From Flavobacterium bizetiae (GTDB taxonomy: Bacteria > Bacteroidota > Bacteroidia > Flavobacteriales > Flavobacteriaceae), in the NCBI RefSeq assembly GCF_902804475.1, contig NZ_CADCSU010000062.1:1-51665 (forward strand): a DNA stretch of 51,665 bases. Direction: 5' to 3'. The notes under the pieces were generated by a model. That model saw only the letters and a list, made by a program, of their open reading frames with translations. It was not told the DNA's origin and did no database searches. Of this stretch, positions 1 through 8,085 are shown piece after piece. A program made the position numbers and the translations under genes. Within the stretch, counting starts at the first letter, position 1. Every line of letters starts with the position of its first letter.

Positions 1-193
1 GTTTTTCATCTCAACAAAACCTTGATTTTTTAATTCACGAAAACGATTTAGTTGATTGGTTATCAATTATTTGACGTTGAAAAAAGTTCAATTATATCTT
101 GATTTTTTAAAGATATTTTTTTTTAGATTTATTTAACATCTAGTTTCGTACTGTCCTTTTAAAGGGATGAAAAACTAACAAAAACCAAAATTT

Positions 194-718
194 ATGAGAT
201 GTAAAAGTATTTACTGGTTAGCTCTTATGATGTGTTTATTTGCCATTGGCTGTGACAACACAGAAGACGGAAGCTACGTTGATCCGATTACCATTTATGA
301 GAAAGTAAGTGGAAATTGGGGATTAACAAATTTGAAAATGGTCGATGTATTTGCAAAGGCAAATAAGATCGAGCCAAACGAAGAAAACTTGAGTACCTAT
401 TTCAACTACGAAGATTTTAAAATCAAATTTAATGTAGATGAAAAGAACAATCCAACAAGTTACGAAGTTACAGGAAATGTGCCCCCTTTATTTGCCCCAA
501 AAGGATATTGGAGACTTAGCACCGATTTTCAGCCAACAAATCCGGGTAATCCTGTAAAGATTTATTTGTACAGCGATGCCCAAAAAACTCAAAAAACAGA
601 TGAACTTCGAGTAGGATCGATTCCGGGTAAAAATGGAGAGATGGAAATTCAGTTAGATCATGCTTCTGGCGGAATTGTGTTTGTTTCTTATGTGTTTAAA
701 TTAAATGCTATTAATTAA
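194..718 (+). CDS. Surface lipoprotein of a SusCD locus, DUF5004-like
   Basis: Secreted lipoprotein of 174 aa at the head of a polysaccharide-utilisation cluster. The signal peptide ends in F-A-I-G-C with Cys20 as the lipidated residue. The acidic D-N-T-E-D that follows resembles the Bacteroidota signal that sends lipoproteins to the cell surface. The mature part reads as a small beta-rich domain and resembles the DUF5004 family seen beside SusC/SusD pairs; that assignment is by recognition only. It probably helps bind glycan or supports the SusCD complex, but no function is shown. Eight bases separate it from the next gene, so the two are almost certainly co-transcribed. Upstream, the only promoter-like word is a poor match to the Bacteroidota -7 box, TAGTTTCG at 141-148. 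Confidence 0.7.
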   Translation: MRCKSIYWLALMMCLFAIGCDNTEDGSYVDPITIYEKVSGNWGLTNLKMVDVFAKANKIEPNEENLSTYFNYEDFKIKFNVDEKNNPTSYEVTGNVPPLFAPKGYWRLSTDFQPTNPGNPVKIYLYSDAQKTQKTDELRVGSIPGKNGEMEIQLDHASGGIVFVSYVFKLNAIN

Positions 719-726
719 AAAGTAAT

Positions 727-1809
727 ATGAAAAAGTTTATATATACAATTTTACTTGCCCTGTTGATGGCTCCTAATTTTGTGCAGGCACAAGAAACAAC
801 TGGAGCTGTAGGGAGTATGACATCATTTCCTGTAGTATACAAATATGATGAAAAAGTGACGTGGTTTTTTGACCTTTCGGCAACCACATTTGCTGAGAAT
901 GAGGTTTTATATTTATGGATCTGGTCCCCATCAGAACCAGATGCTGGAAACTGGGAAAACTCATCAGACTTTGCTAAATTAACCCATGTAAAAGACAAAA
1001 TTTGGAGCATTACTTTAACTCCAACACAATATTTTTCAAAAACACCTGCTGAAATCGCAGCAAGTGCAGGATTCTGGCTTCGTATAAAAAACAAAAACGG
1101 ATCGAAACAAAGTGAAGTGGCCAATATGCCATACACTGATTTTTCGACCTTTTATACAGCAAATGAGTTAATTAGATCTTACCCTACAAAACCAACACTT
1201 GATAAAGGAGTGAGTATTTTGTTTAATGCCAATCTGGCTCCTGGATTTGCCGGCGCTACAAGCGTACATATTCATAGCGGACTAAACGACTGGAGTATTC
1301 AGCAAATGTACGAAGCGTCAAAACCGGAGATTGCAGAAAAAACCAAACTAAAAGATTTAGGAAACGGCTTTTATAAAATGGATCTGGTACCAAAAGATTA
1401 CTATAATGCGCCAGACGGTTTTGTGATGGAAAACCTGGTTTTCCTGATGGTAAAAGACAATTGGGCAGGAACAACTCCGGATCAGGTTTTATACGCAGGA
1501 GCTTTTGTACCGCCGCCAGCACCGGTTTTTGGATTTTTCCCATTACAAATTAGTCAAAAAGATTTTCTTGGAATGTCGAGAAAAAATAACGAATCGGGCG
1601 TAAACAAATTAATCTACACCATTACAGCCGGAAGCAAAGTTATTTCAGGTGAATTTACCGGAGGAACTTCTGAGATAAAAGGATTTGTCAATTTGGTTTC
1701 AGAGCTTAAGGATGTTCCGAATTTAAGTGAAATTCATGTTTTGGTCAAAGACAATAAAGACAAAACAATTTCGGATACAACGATTCCGCTTAAAACTTTA
1801 GACAAATAA
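727..1809 (+). CDS. Secreted glycan-binding-type protein of a SusCD locus (DUF4961-like)
   Basis: Exported 360-aa protein. The signal peptide (residues 1-21, ending V-Q-A before Q22) has no lipobox Cys, so the protein is periplasmic or held on the surface by partners. It appears to hold two or three beta-sandwich segments. The segment with H-I-H-S-G-L-N-D-W (around residue 180) resembles carbohydrate-binding C-terminal domains of Bacteroidota PUL proteins, such as those annotated DUF4961. Trp and other aromatic residues are frequent, as expected for sugar stacking. It lies between a DUF5004-like lipoprotein and SusC, in the role SusE/SusF usually fill downstream of SusD. I see no catalytic motif. 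Glycan binding is inferred from context and fold resemblance. Confidence 0.7.
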   Translation: MKKFIYTILLALLMAPNFVQAQETTGAVGSMTSFPVVYKYDEKVTWFFDLSATTFAENEVLYLWIWSPSEPDAGNWENSSDFAKLTHVKDKIWSITLTPTQYFSKTPAEIAASAGFWLRIKNKNGSKQSEVANMPYTDFSTFYTANELIRSYPTKPTLDKGVSILFNANLAPGFAGATSVHIHSGLNDWSIQQMYEASKPEIAEKTKLKDLGNGFYKMDLVPKDYYNAPDGFVMENLVFLMVKDNWAGTTPDQVLYAGAFVPPPAPVFGFFPLQISQKDFLGMSRKNNESGVNKLIYTITAGSKVISGEFTGGTSEIKGFVNLVSELKDVPNLSEIHVLVKDNKDKTISDTTIPLKTLDK

Positions 1810-1838
1810 TTCACTATCAAATTAAAACATCAATTCTA

Positions 1839-4800
1839 ATGAATAGTAAAAATAAAAAAATAGTCCTGCATCAAATGTGGACTACTAAAAATGTGGTATT
1901 CATGATTTTCATGCTTTTTCTTTCGGCAGGAATGTTTGCACAGGAAAAAAAGCAGGTATCAGGTACCGTTCATGACAATACAGGAAGTGTATTACCGGGA
2001 GCAACGGTAATTGAGGTAGGAACCAGAAATGCAACCACTACAGATTTTGACGGAAAGTTTGTCTTAACGGTAGCCGTAGGAGGTTCTATTGAAATTTCGT
2101 TTATAGGATCTACAAATCAAAAGATTCAGATCACATCAGCAACGAAACCAAACATAGATGTTCGTTTGCAAAATGATGGTTATCAGCTTGCAGAAGTTCA
2201 GGTAGTTTCTGTGGGATACGGAACTCAAAAGAAATCAGATTTAACCGGAGCTATTTCGAGTGTAAAAGCTGATGATTTGGTAAAAGGAACAATTTCTTCT
2301 ACAGAACAGGTTTTACAAGGAAAAGTGGCAGGTTTAAATATCATTCGTCCTTCTGGAGATCCAGCTGCAGGTTCTACGATTCGTTTACGTGGAGGAACTT
2401 CGCTTACAGCAAGCAACAGTCCGCTTATTGTAGTAGATGGTATTGCTGGAGTTGATATTAACATTGTTCAGCCATCAGATATTAAATCTGTAGACGTTCT
2501 AAAAGATGCTTCGGCAACAGCTATATATGGATCAAGAGGAGCAAACGGAGTAATTATCATTACAACAAAATCAGGTACAAAAGGAGTTTCTGTAACCTAC
2601 AGCGGATTATCAAGTGTGGGTTATGTAACAGATAATTTAGATCTTTTATCAGCCAATCAATGGAGAGGTTATGTACGTAGCACAGGAAACAAAGATGCTG
2701 TTGATTACGGCGGAAATACAAACTGGCAAAAAGCAATCGAACAAACCGCTATTTCGCAATCGCATACATTAAGTATCAATTCTGGTAAAACTGACAGCGG
2801 TTTCAGAACTTCACTTTCATACCTAAACAATGAAGGAGTAATTAAAAAAACAGGTCTTGAAAGATTAAGCGGAAATATCAATGCTTACCAATATCTTGGA
2901 GATAATAAAGAGGTGAAATTCGACATGGGTTTATTTGCTAATGTTGACAAATGGCACCCAATGGATTATAGAATTTTTGAGCGTACTTATAATTTAAATC
3001 CAACAATTCCGGTATACAATTCAAACGGAGAATTCTCTGCAGTAAGTGGAAATATCTACCAAAATCCAGTTGAGATTTTAACCAATAGAACAGTAGATAA
3101 CGAAAGACACAGATTGTTAGGTTATTTTAAAACTGAAGTAAAATTTTTAAAAGATTTTCTTGCTGTAGCTAATATTTCATACGAACATAATGCGGTAAAA
3201 GGGAGCACTTACAAACCTTCTTACGCAGTTATGGAAGGAGTTGATGAAAAAGGATATGCTCAAAAAACCTATGCTGAATACGCTAATGCACAAGGAGAAC
3301 TTTATGTAAATTATAATAAAGTAATCGATAAACATACTATTGGAGCTCTTGCCGGATATTCTTACTTAGAGAATATTTACGAAGGTTTTGGCGCGCAACG
3401 TAGTGGTTTTGTTACAGATGCTTTTAGCTACAACAATCTTGGTGCAGGTTACAATTACCGTTTAGGCGATGTGTATTCTTATAAAGGAAAATCAAATCTG
3501 GTTTCGTTTTATGCCCGTGCGAATTATTCTTATGACGGAAAATATTTGCTAACCGGTACTGTAAGAAGAGATGGTTCAAGCCGTTTTGGAGAAAACAATA
3601 AATGGGGAACTTTCCCATCTGCATCTGTAGCCTGGAAAGTTTCTAGCGAGGAGTTTATGAGTTCAACAAAAGGATGGTTAGACACCCTTAAATTTAGAGT
3701 AGGTTACGGAGTTACCGGTAATCAGGACGGAATTGGAGAATACAAATCACTTTCGATTTTAGGAGTTGGAAATGACAGTTACTACGATCCAAGTACAGGA
3801 AGATGGAGTTTGGCTTATTCGCCAAAACAAAACCCAAATCCTGACTTAAAATGGGAGTCAACAAAACAATTAAACATTGGGGTAGATTTTAGTTTATTCA
3901 ACAGAATCACAGGTTCATTCGAATATTATTCAAAAAACACAAACGATTTGCTTTATACTTACGAAGTGCCTCAGCCGCCTTATTTAGTAGGAACAATGCT
4001 TGCAAACGTTGGTGAAATGTCTAACAAAGGAGTTGAACTTACGTTGAATGCCGATATCATAAAAGGAGATAAATTTTCATGGAATGCAAATTTAACTTTA
4101 GGACACAACGTTCAAAAAATCGAAAAACTATCAAACCCTACTTATAAAACAGATGTGATCTACAGCGGATCTTTACACGGATTAGCAGGTATGTCAGGAC
4201 AATATTCTCAAATTATTGCTGAGGGTTATCCTGTTGGAACATTCTGGGGTTTCAAAAATGCGGGACTTGACGAAAATGGTAAAATTCAATATTATAATGC
4301 AGCAGGAGGTATCGTTGCCGAAAGTGCTCTGGTAGATGCTGATAAAACAGATTTAGGAAATATTCAGCCTGATTTGACTATGGGTATCGGAATGAATTTC
4401 ACATACGGAAACTTTGATTTAGGAATTACAGGATACGGAATGTTTGGTCAAAAAGCATTAAATGCAACCAACATGATGCTAAACGATCCTAATAGATTAC
4501 CAACTTTTAATGTTCCGGATGATTTCCTGAATACCGGAATCAAATCGGCTCCTAAATATTCAGATTACTGGATCGAAGATGCTTCTTTCTTTAGACTTCA
4601 GACAGTTTCAGTAGGATATACATTGCCATTAAAATACAAAAGTTCAAAACTTAGAATTTATCTTATGGGAGAAAACCTTGCTGTATTTACAAAATACAAA
4701 GGGGTAGATCCGGAGATTGGGTTAAATGCGCAAGACGGTATCAATCAAACCGGTAAATTGGATGAAACGGGATTGGCGGCTCCCGGAATTGATAGATTTA

Positions 4801-4859
4801 ATAACTATCCTCGACCAACTACGATTTCTGTTGGATTAAATTTTACGCTGAATAATTAA
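1839..4859 (+). CDS. SusC/RagA-family TonB-dependent outer-membrane transporter
   Basis: Imports oligosaccharides across the outer membrane with TonB energy, with the next gene's SusD protein as its lid. The 1006-aa product has a signal peptide of about 35 residues, then a carboxypeptidase-D regulatory-like beta-sandwich (about 38-115, starting V-S-G-T-V-H-D). A TonB-box region follows, then the plug with the SusC signature D-A-S-A-T-A-I-Y-G-S-R-G-A-N-G (about 225-240) and a 22-strand barrel to the C-terminus. There is no N-terminal STN signalling domain, so it is not expected to signal through an anti-sigma factor. Length is normal for the family. It begins 29 bases after the preceding gene and ends 23 bases before SusD. 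Confidence 0.95.
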   Translation: MNSKNKKIVLHQMWTTKNVVFMIFMLFLSAGMFAQEKKQVSGTVHDNTGSVLPGATVIEVGTRNATTTDFDGKFVLTVAVGGSIEISFIGSTNQKIQITSATKPNIDVRLQNDGYQLAEVQVVSVGYGTQKKSDLTGAISSVKADDLVKGTISSTEQVLQGKVAGLNIIRPSGDPAAGSTIRLRGGTSLTASNSPLIVVDGIAGVDINIVQPSDIKSVDVLKDASATAIYGSRGANGVIIITTKSGTKGVSVTYSGLSSVGYVTDNLDLLSANQWRGYVRSTGNKDAVDYGGNTNWQKAIEQTAISQSHTLSINSGKTDSGFRTSLSYLNNEGVIKKTGLERLSGNINAYQYLGDNKEVKFDMGLFANVDKWHPMDYRIFERTYNLNPTIPVYNSNGEFSAVSGNIYQNPVEILTNRTVDNERHRLLGYFKTEVKFLKDFLAVANISYEHNAVKGSTYKPSYAVMEGVDEKGYAQKTYAEYANAQGELYVNYNKVIDKHTIGALAGYSYLENIYEGFGAQRSGFVTDAFSYNNLGAGYNYRLGDVYSYKGKSNLVSFYARANYSYDGKYLLTGTVRRDGSSRFGENNKWGTFPSASVAWKVSSEEFMSSTKGWLDTLKFRVGYGVTGNQDGIGEYKSLSILGVGNDSYYDPSTGRWSLAYSPKQNPNPDLKWESTKQLNIGVDFSLFNRITGSFEYYSKNTNDLLYTYEVPQPPYLVGTMLANVGEMSNKGVELTLNADIIKGDKFSWNANLTLGHNVQKIEKLSNPTYKTDVIYSGSLHGLAGMSGQYSQIIAEGYPVGTFWGFKNAGLDENGKIQYYNAAGGIVAESALVDADKTDLGNIQPDLTMGIGMNFTYGNFDLGITGYGMFGQKALNATNMMLNDPNRLPTFNVPDDFLNTGIKSAPKYSDYWIEDASFFRLQTVSVGYTLPLKYKSSKLRIYLMGENLAVFTKYKGVDPEIGLNAQDGINQTGKLDETGLAAPGIDRFNNYPRPTTISVGLNFTLNN

Positions 4860-4882
4860 GCGATAACTCAAAAATATAAAAA

Positions 4883-6397
4883 ATGAAAGTCAAAATAACA
4901 GCATTATTATTAGTAAGTATGCTTTTTACGATATCATGTACAGATTTAAATGAAGATTTATATGATAAAGTAGAAGACGGGAATTTTGGAAAAACACCAA
5001 AAGAAATTGATGCATTAGTAGGAGGAGCCTATTCTTCTTTAAGAGGATTTTCTGATGGTATATCAACCAATTACCCAACTAGTGAGTACGTATTCTTTTT
5101 GAATGAGACCGTTTCAGACGAAGCCACCATTCCAACCAGAGGAACCAACTGGTACGATGGAGGTCAATATCAGGACGCGCAAAGACATACCTGGAAAGCA
5201 GACAACCGTATGATTTTATCAGCATGGCGTTACAACTACACCGGAATCGCTAAAATCAATTCGATCATTTATCAGGTAGATAAATCAAGCCTGACAGATG
5301 CGGCAAAAGCACCAATTTATGCCGAATTAAAATCGCTAAGAGCTTATTATTACTATAACCTTTTAGATTTATTTGGTAATGTGCCAATCGTAGTGAATTT
5401 TGAAGATACCTCTTTGCCATCAAACTCTACCAGAAAACAAGTATATGATTTCGTAGAAAAAGAATTGTTGGATGCGCTTCCGTATTTAACATCAAATGTG
5501 GTGTATTCTAAATTTACAAAAAATGTAGCCTATTCATTATTAGCAAGATTGTATTTAAATTCAGAAGCTTTTATTGGTACACCACGCTGGCAGGATTGTA
5601 TCAACATGTGTCAAAAAGTAACAGGATATACTTTGACGCCGGATTTCTTCGCCAATTTTGCTACAGAAAATGAAAAATCGCCAGAGATTATTTTCTCTAT
5701 TCCTTACGATCAAAAAGCAGGAACAGTAGGAAATTATATGAACTCGATGTCTCTTCATTATTTACATAAACTTACCATTTCTGCTACAGGATTAGATTAT
5801 CCTTGGAGTGCAAACGGAATGTGTGCACAACCAGGTGTTTACTCTGCTTTTGCTGCCACAGATAAAAGAAGAAAATGTATGGTTGCGGGCGATCAGATTA
5901 GTGTAGCAACAGGTTCTGTAATTATTATGGATAACGGAGAACCTTTAACCTATACAGAAGAAGTTACAAGTGTTGCTGATGCAAAAGAAAATCAGGGAGT
6001 TCGTTTAGGAAAATACGAAATGAAAGCCGGAGAACAATGGGAGCGCGATCACGATTTAGTTTTAATTCGTTATGCCGAGATCTTAATGATGCAGGCTGAA
6101 TGTTATGTACGTTTAGGATCTGCTGATTTAGCAAAACCTTTTGTACAACAAATTACAGCTCGTGCCGGAGAAGAAATGCCTACAATAATTGATCTTCCTT
6201 TTATAGACAAAGAATTACTTAAGGAATTTACTTTTGAAGGAAGAAGAAGAACAGATAACATTCGTTTTGGAACATTCTTCAATTCATGGTGGGAAAAAGG
6301 ACCAACAGAGAAATACAGAGCGATTTTCCCAATTCCGAGTACAGTTTTAACAACAAATAAAAATTTAGTACAAAATCCTGGGTATCCTGTAAACTAG
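4883..6397 (+). CDS. SusD/RagB-family surface glycan-binding lipoprotein
   Basis: Lid lipoprotein of the SusCD importer; it captures glycan at the cell surface. The 504-aa product has a lipoprotein signal peptide ending at Cys19 (T-I-S-C) followed by T-D-L-N-E-D, an acidic surface-export type tail. The N-terminal helical TPR-like region includes the common S-L-R-A-Y-Y-Y-Y-N-L-L-D-L-F-G-N-V-P stretch (about 152-169). Near the C-terminus is the family hallmark E-F-T-F-E-G-R-R-R. Substrate cannot be read from the sequence. A hairpin at 6406-6446 follows the stop codon, so the two glycosidase genes downstream may be partly uncoupled from the susCD message. Confidence 0.95.
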   Translation: MKVKITALLLVSMLFTISCTDLNEDLYDKVEDGNFGKTPKEIDALVGGAYSSLRGFSDGISTNYPTSEYVFFLNETVSDEATIPTRGTNWYDGGQYQDAQRHTWKADNRMILSAWRYNYTGIAKINSIIYQVDKSSLTDAAKAPIYAELKSLRAYYYYNLLDLFGNVPIVVNFEDTSLPSNSTRKQVYDFVEKELLDALPYLTSNVVYSKFTKNVAYSLLARLYLNSEAFIGTPRWQDCINMCQKVTGYTLTPDFFANFATENEKSPEIIFSIPYDQKAGTVGNYMNSMSLHYLHKLTISATGLDYPWSANGMCAQPGVYSAFAATDKRRKCMVAGDQISVATGSVIIMDNGEPLTYTEEVTSVADAKENQGVRLGKYEMKAGEQWERDHDLVLIRYAEILMMQAECYVRLGSADLAKPFVQQITARAGEEMPTIIDLPFIDKELLKEFTFEGRRRTDNIRFGTFFNSWWEKGPTEKYRAIFPIPSTVLTTNKNLVQNPGYPVN

Positions 6398-6405
6398 GTT
6401 ATTGA

Positions 6406-6446
6406 ATGTCAGTCTTCCGTGTTGGTTAGTCGTGGAAGGCTGACAT
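6406..6446 (+). terminator. Hairpin after susD, probable attenuating terminator
   Basis: Arms ATGTCAGTCTTCC (6406-6418) and GGAAGGCTGACAT (6434-6446) pair over 13 bp with one G-T wobble and a 15-nt loop. Only GTTTT follows, so termination may be partial. That fits a design where susCD is expressed more strongly than the downstream enzyme genes. Confidence 0.6.
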
Positions 6447-6454
6447 GTTTTAAG

Positions 6455-6745
6455 GATAATTTTTGCCACAGATTAAAAGATTAAAAGGATTTTATTTCAG
6501 GCAGATTCAACAGATATAATTAATCTGCTAATGTGTAAGAAAAAAATCAGCCAGATCTGCACAATCTGCGAGAGAAAATTTTACGATGGCCGATAGCTAT
6601 CGAAATAAAGAATTAAAATGGTAAAAAAAGTTTCACGCAGATTTTACAGATCAAAGCAGATTTAAATTTTAGTGTAATAATAAAATCTGCAGAATTTGCT
6701 TAAATCTTTTTGAATCTGCGTGAAATAATTTAGACAAAGGTGGTG
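6455..6745. repeat. Palindromic word-repeat elements between susD and the GH71/99 gene
   Basis: The 417-bp gap between the two genes has no credible ORF. It is built from degenerate copies of GCAGATT/AATCTGC and of GATTAAAAGATT. The clearest element is 6631-6725, bounded by perfect 13-nt inverted arms TTTCACGCAGATT (6631-6643) and AATCTGCGTGAAA (6713-6725), with further GCAGATT words inside. It looks like a decayed miniature palindromic repeat; no transposase gene is present. Confidence 0.6.
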
Positions 6746-6814
6746 AGCTAAAAACGAAGTAATAGTATAAAAAATAGACGCTAGCAACCAGTCATAAAAA
6801 CAAATATTATCAAT

Positions 6815-8059
6815 ATGAAAAGATCTATCACATTATTGTTTTTTGGGATCATGAATATTATTGTCGCCACGGCTTGTAGCAGCGACGATAAAAATTCTGA
6901 TAAACCTACAGAACCGGAAACATTTGAACCTGTTGCGATTGGAAAAACAAATAGCACCAAAATTTATGTTCATTATATGCCTTGGTTTGAGACCAATGAA
7001 AGTAGTGCCGATAAAAAATGGGGATATCACTGGACAATGGCCAACAAAAATCCAAACAACATAGGGGCAAACAATCGCAGGGAAATTGCGTCGTATTATT
7101 ATCCACTCATTGGCCCTTATCATTCAGGCGATAAAAATGTGATCGAAAATCATTTATTATTGATGAAGTATTCAGGAATCGATGGTATTCTAATCGATTG
7201 GTACGGCACTTTTGATGTAAACGATTATCGAATGGTAAAAGAAAATACAGAACAGCTTATTGCCATGTTAGACAAAGTAGGATTAGATTATGCCATTGTT
7301 TATGAAGATCGTTTTTTGCCGAACGTAGTAAATGCCGGAAAAGCAATTTCTGTTACCAGCGCAGCAAAAACCGATTTAGCCTATATGGAGAAAAATTACT
7401 TTGATGATAAAAATTACATCAAAATAAACGGAAAACCATTATTGCTAAATTTTGGACCAATCGTATTGCAAACACCAGCCGAATGGACTAACGTTTTTAA
7501 TACCCTGACTGCAAAACCTACTTTTTTAACACTCTGGAACGAATCTGGAGATGCAGGAGATAATGCCGCGGGAGAATATGCCTGGGTATATAAAAACAAT
7601 ACCTATCTGAATAATTTTTATACAAATAACAAACCAAAACTAGCGGTTGCAATGGGAGGCGCTTATCCAGGTTTTAAAGATTTTTATGCCGAAGGTGGTG
7701 GCGGAGCTGCAATTGGATGGACCATAGAACACAACAATGGAGCAACTCTTGACGAAACACTTTCTCTGGCTAAAAATGCGAATTTAAATTACCTGCAACT
7801 AATTACATGGAATGACTTTGGAGAAGGAACAATGTTCGAACCAACAGTAGAATTTGGTTATTCATATATAGAAAAAGTAAAAGCATTTGCTGGCGTAAAA
7901 AACACCGAAACTGTTTTTCCTGATATCAGTAAAATGTACAATCTGCGAGTAGAAAAGAAAGGCAATGCCGATGCCCAGAAAAAATTAGATCAGGCTTTTA
8001 ATTATTTTGTTTCGATGCAGCCTGCAAAAGCAAAACAATTACTAAACGAAATTAAATAA
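6815..8059 (+). CDS. Surface lipoprotein, glycoside hydrolase family 71/99-like
   Basis: Predicted endo-acting alpha-glycosidase on the cell surface or in the periplasm. The 414-aa product has a lipobox ending at Cys21 (A-T-A-C) followed by S-S-D-D. The catalytic-domain start I-Y-V-H-Y-M-P-W-F is typical of the GH71/GH99-like TIM barrels. The block I-T-W-N-D-F-G-E-G-T-M-F-E-P-T (about 330-344) sits where GH99 enzymes carry their E-W-H-E-G-T motif, which makes Glu337 and Glu342 the likely active-site acids. GH71 enzymes cut alpha-1,3-glucan and GH99 enzymes cut alpha-mannan; the sequence alone does not separate these. Association with a SusB-type GH97 favours a glucose-containing alpha-glycan. 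A C-terminal extension of about 60 residues is helical. Confidence 0.8.
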   Translation: MKRSITLLFFGIMNIIVATACSSDDKNSDKPTEPETFEPVAIGKTNSTKIYVHYMPWFETNESSADKKWGYHWTMANKNPNNIGANNRREIASYYYPLIGPYHSGDKNVIENHLLLMKYSGIDGILIDWYGTFDVNDYRMVKENTEQLIAMLDKVGLDYAIVYEDRFLPNVVNAGKAISVTSAAKTDLAYMEKNYFDDKNYIKINGKPLLLNFGPIVLQTPAEWTNVFNTLTAKPTFLTLWNESGDAGDNAAGEYAWVYKNNTYLNNFYTNNKPKLAVAMGGAYPGFKDFYAEGGGGAAIGWTIEHNNGATLDETLSLAKNANLNYLQLITWNDFGEGTMFEPTVEFGYSYIEKVKAFAGVKNTETVFPDISKMYNLRVEKKGNADAQKKLDQAFNYFVSMQPAKAKQLLNEIK

Positions 8060-8085
8060 AGAGTTGTAATTAATACAATTAAATA

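Noticed and set aside
1..193. A clear promoter for the polysaccharide locus.
   Set aside because: Only a weak TAGTTTCG word at 141-148 and no proper -33 element; not listed as a feature.
2225..2464. Minus-strand frames inside susC and other large genes.
   Set aside because: They are shadows of the coding strand; the sense frame has complete family motifs.
1839..4859. A signalling (STN) domain on SusC coupling the locus to an anti-sigma factor.
   Set aside because: After the signal peptide the protein starts directly with the carboxypeptidase-D-like domain.
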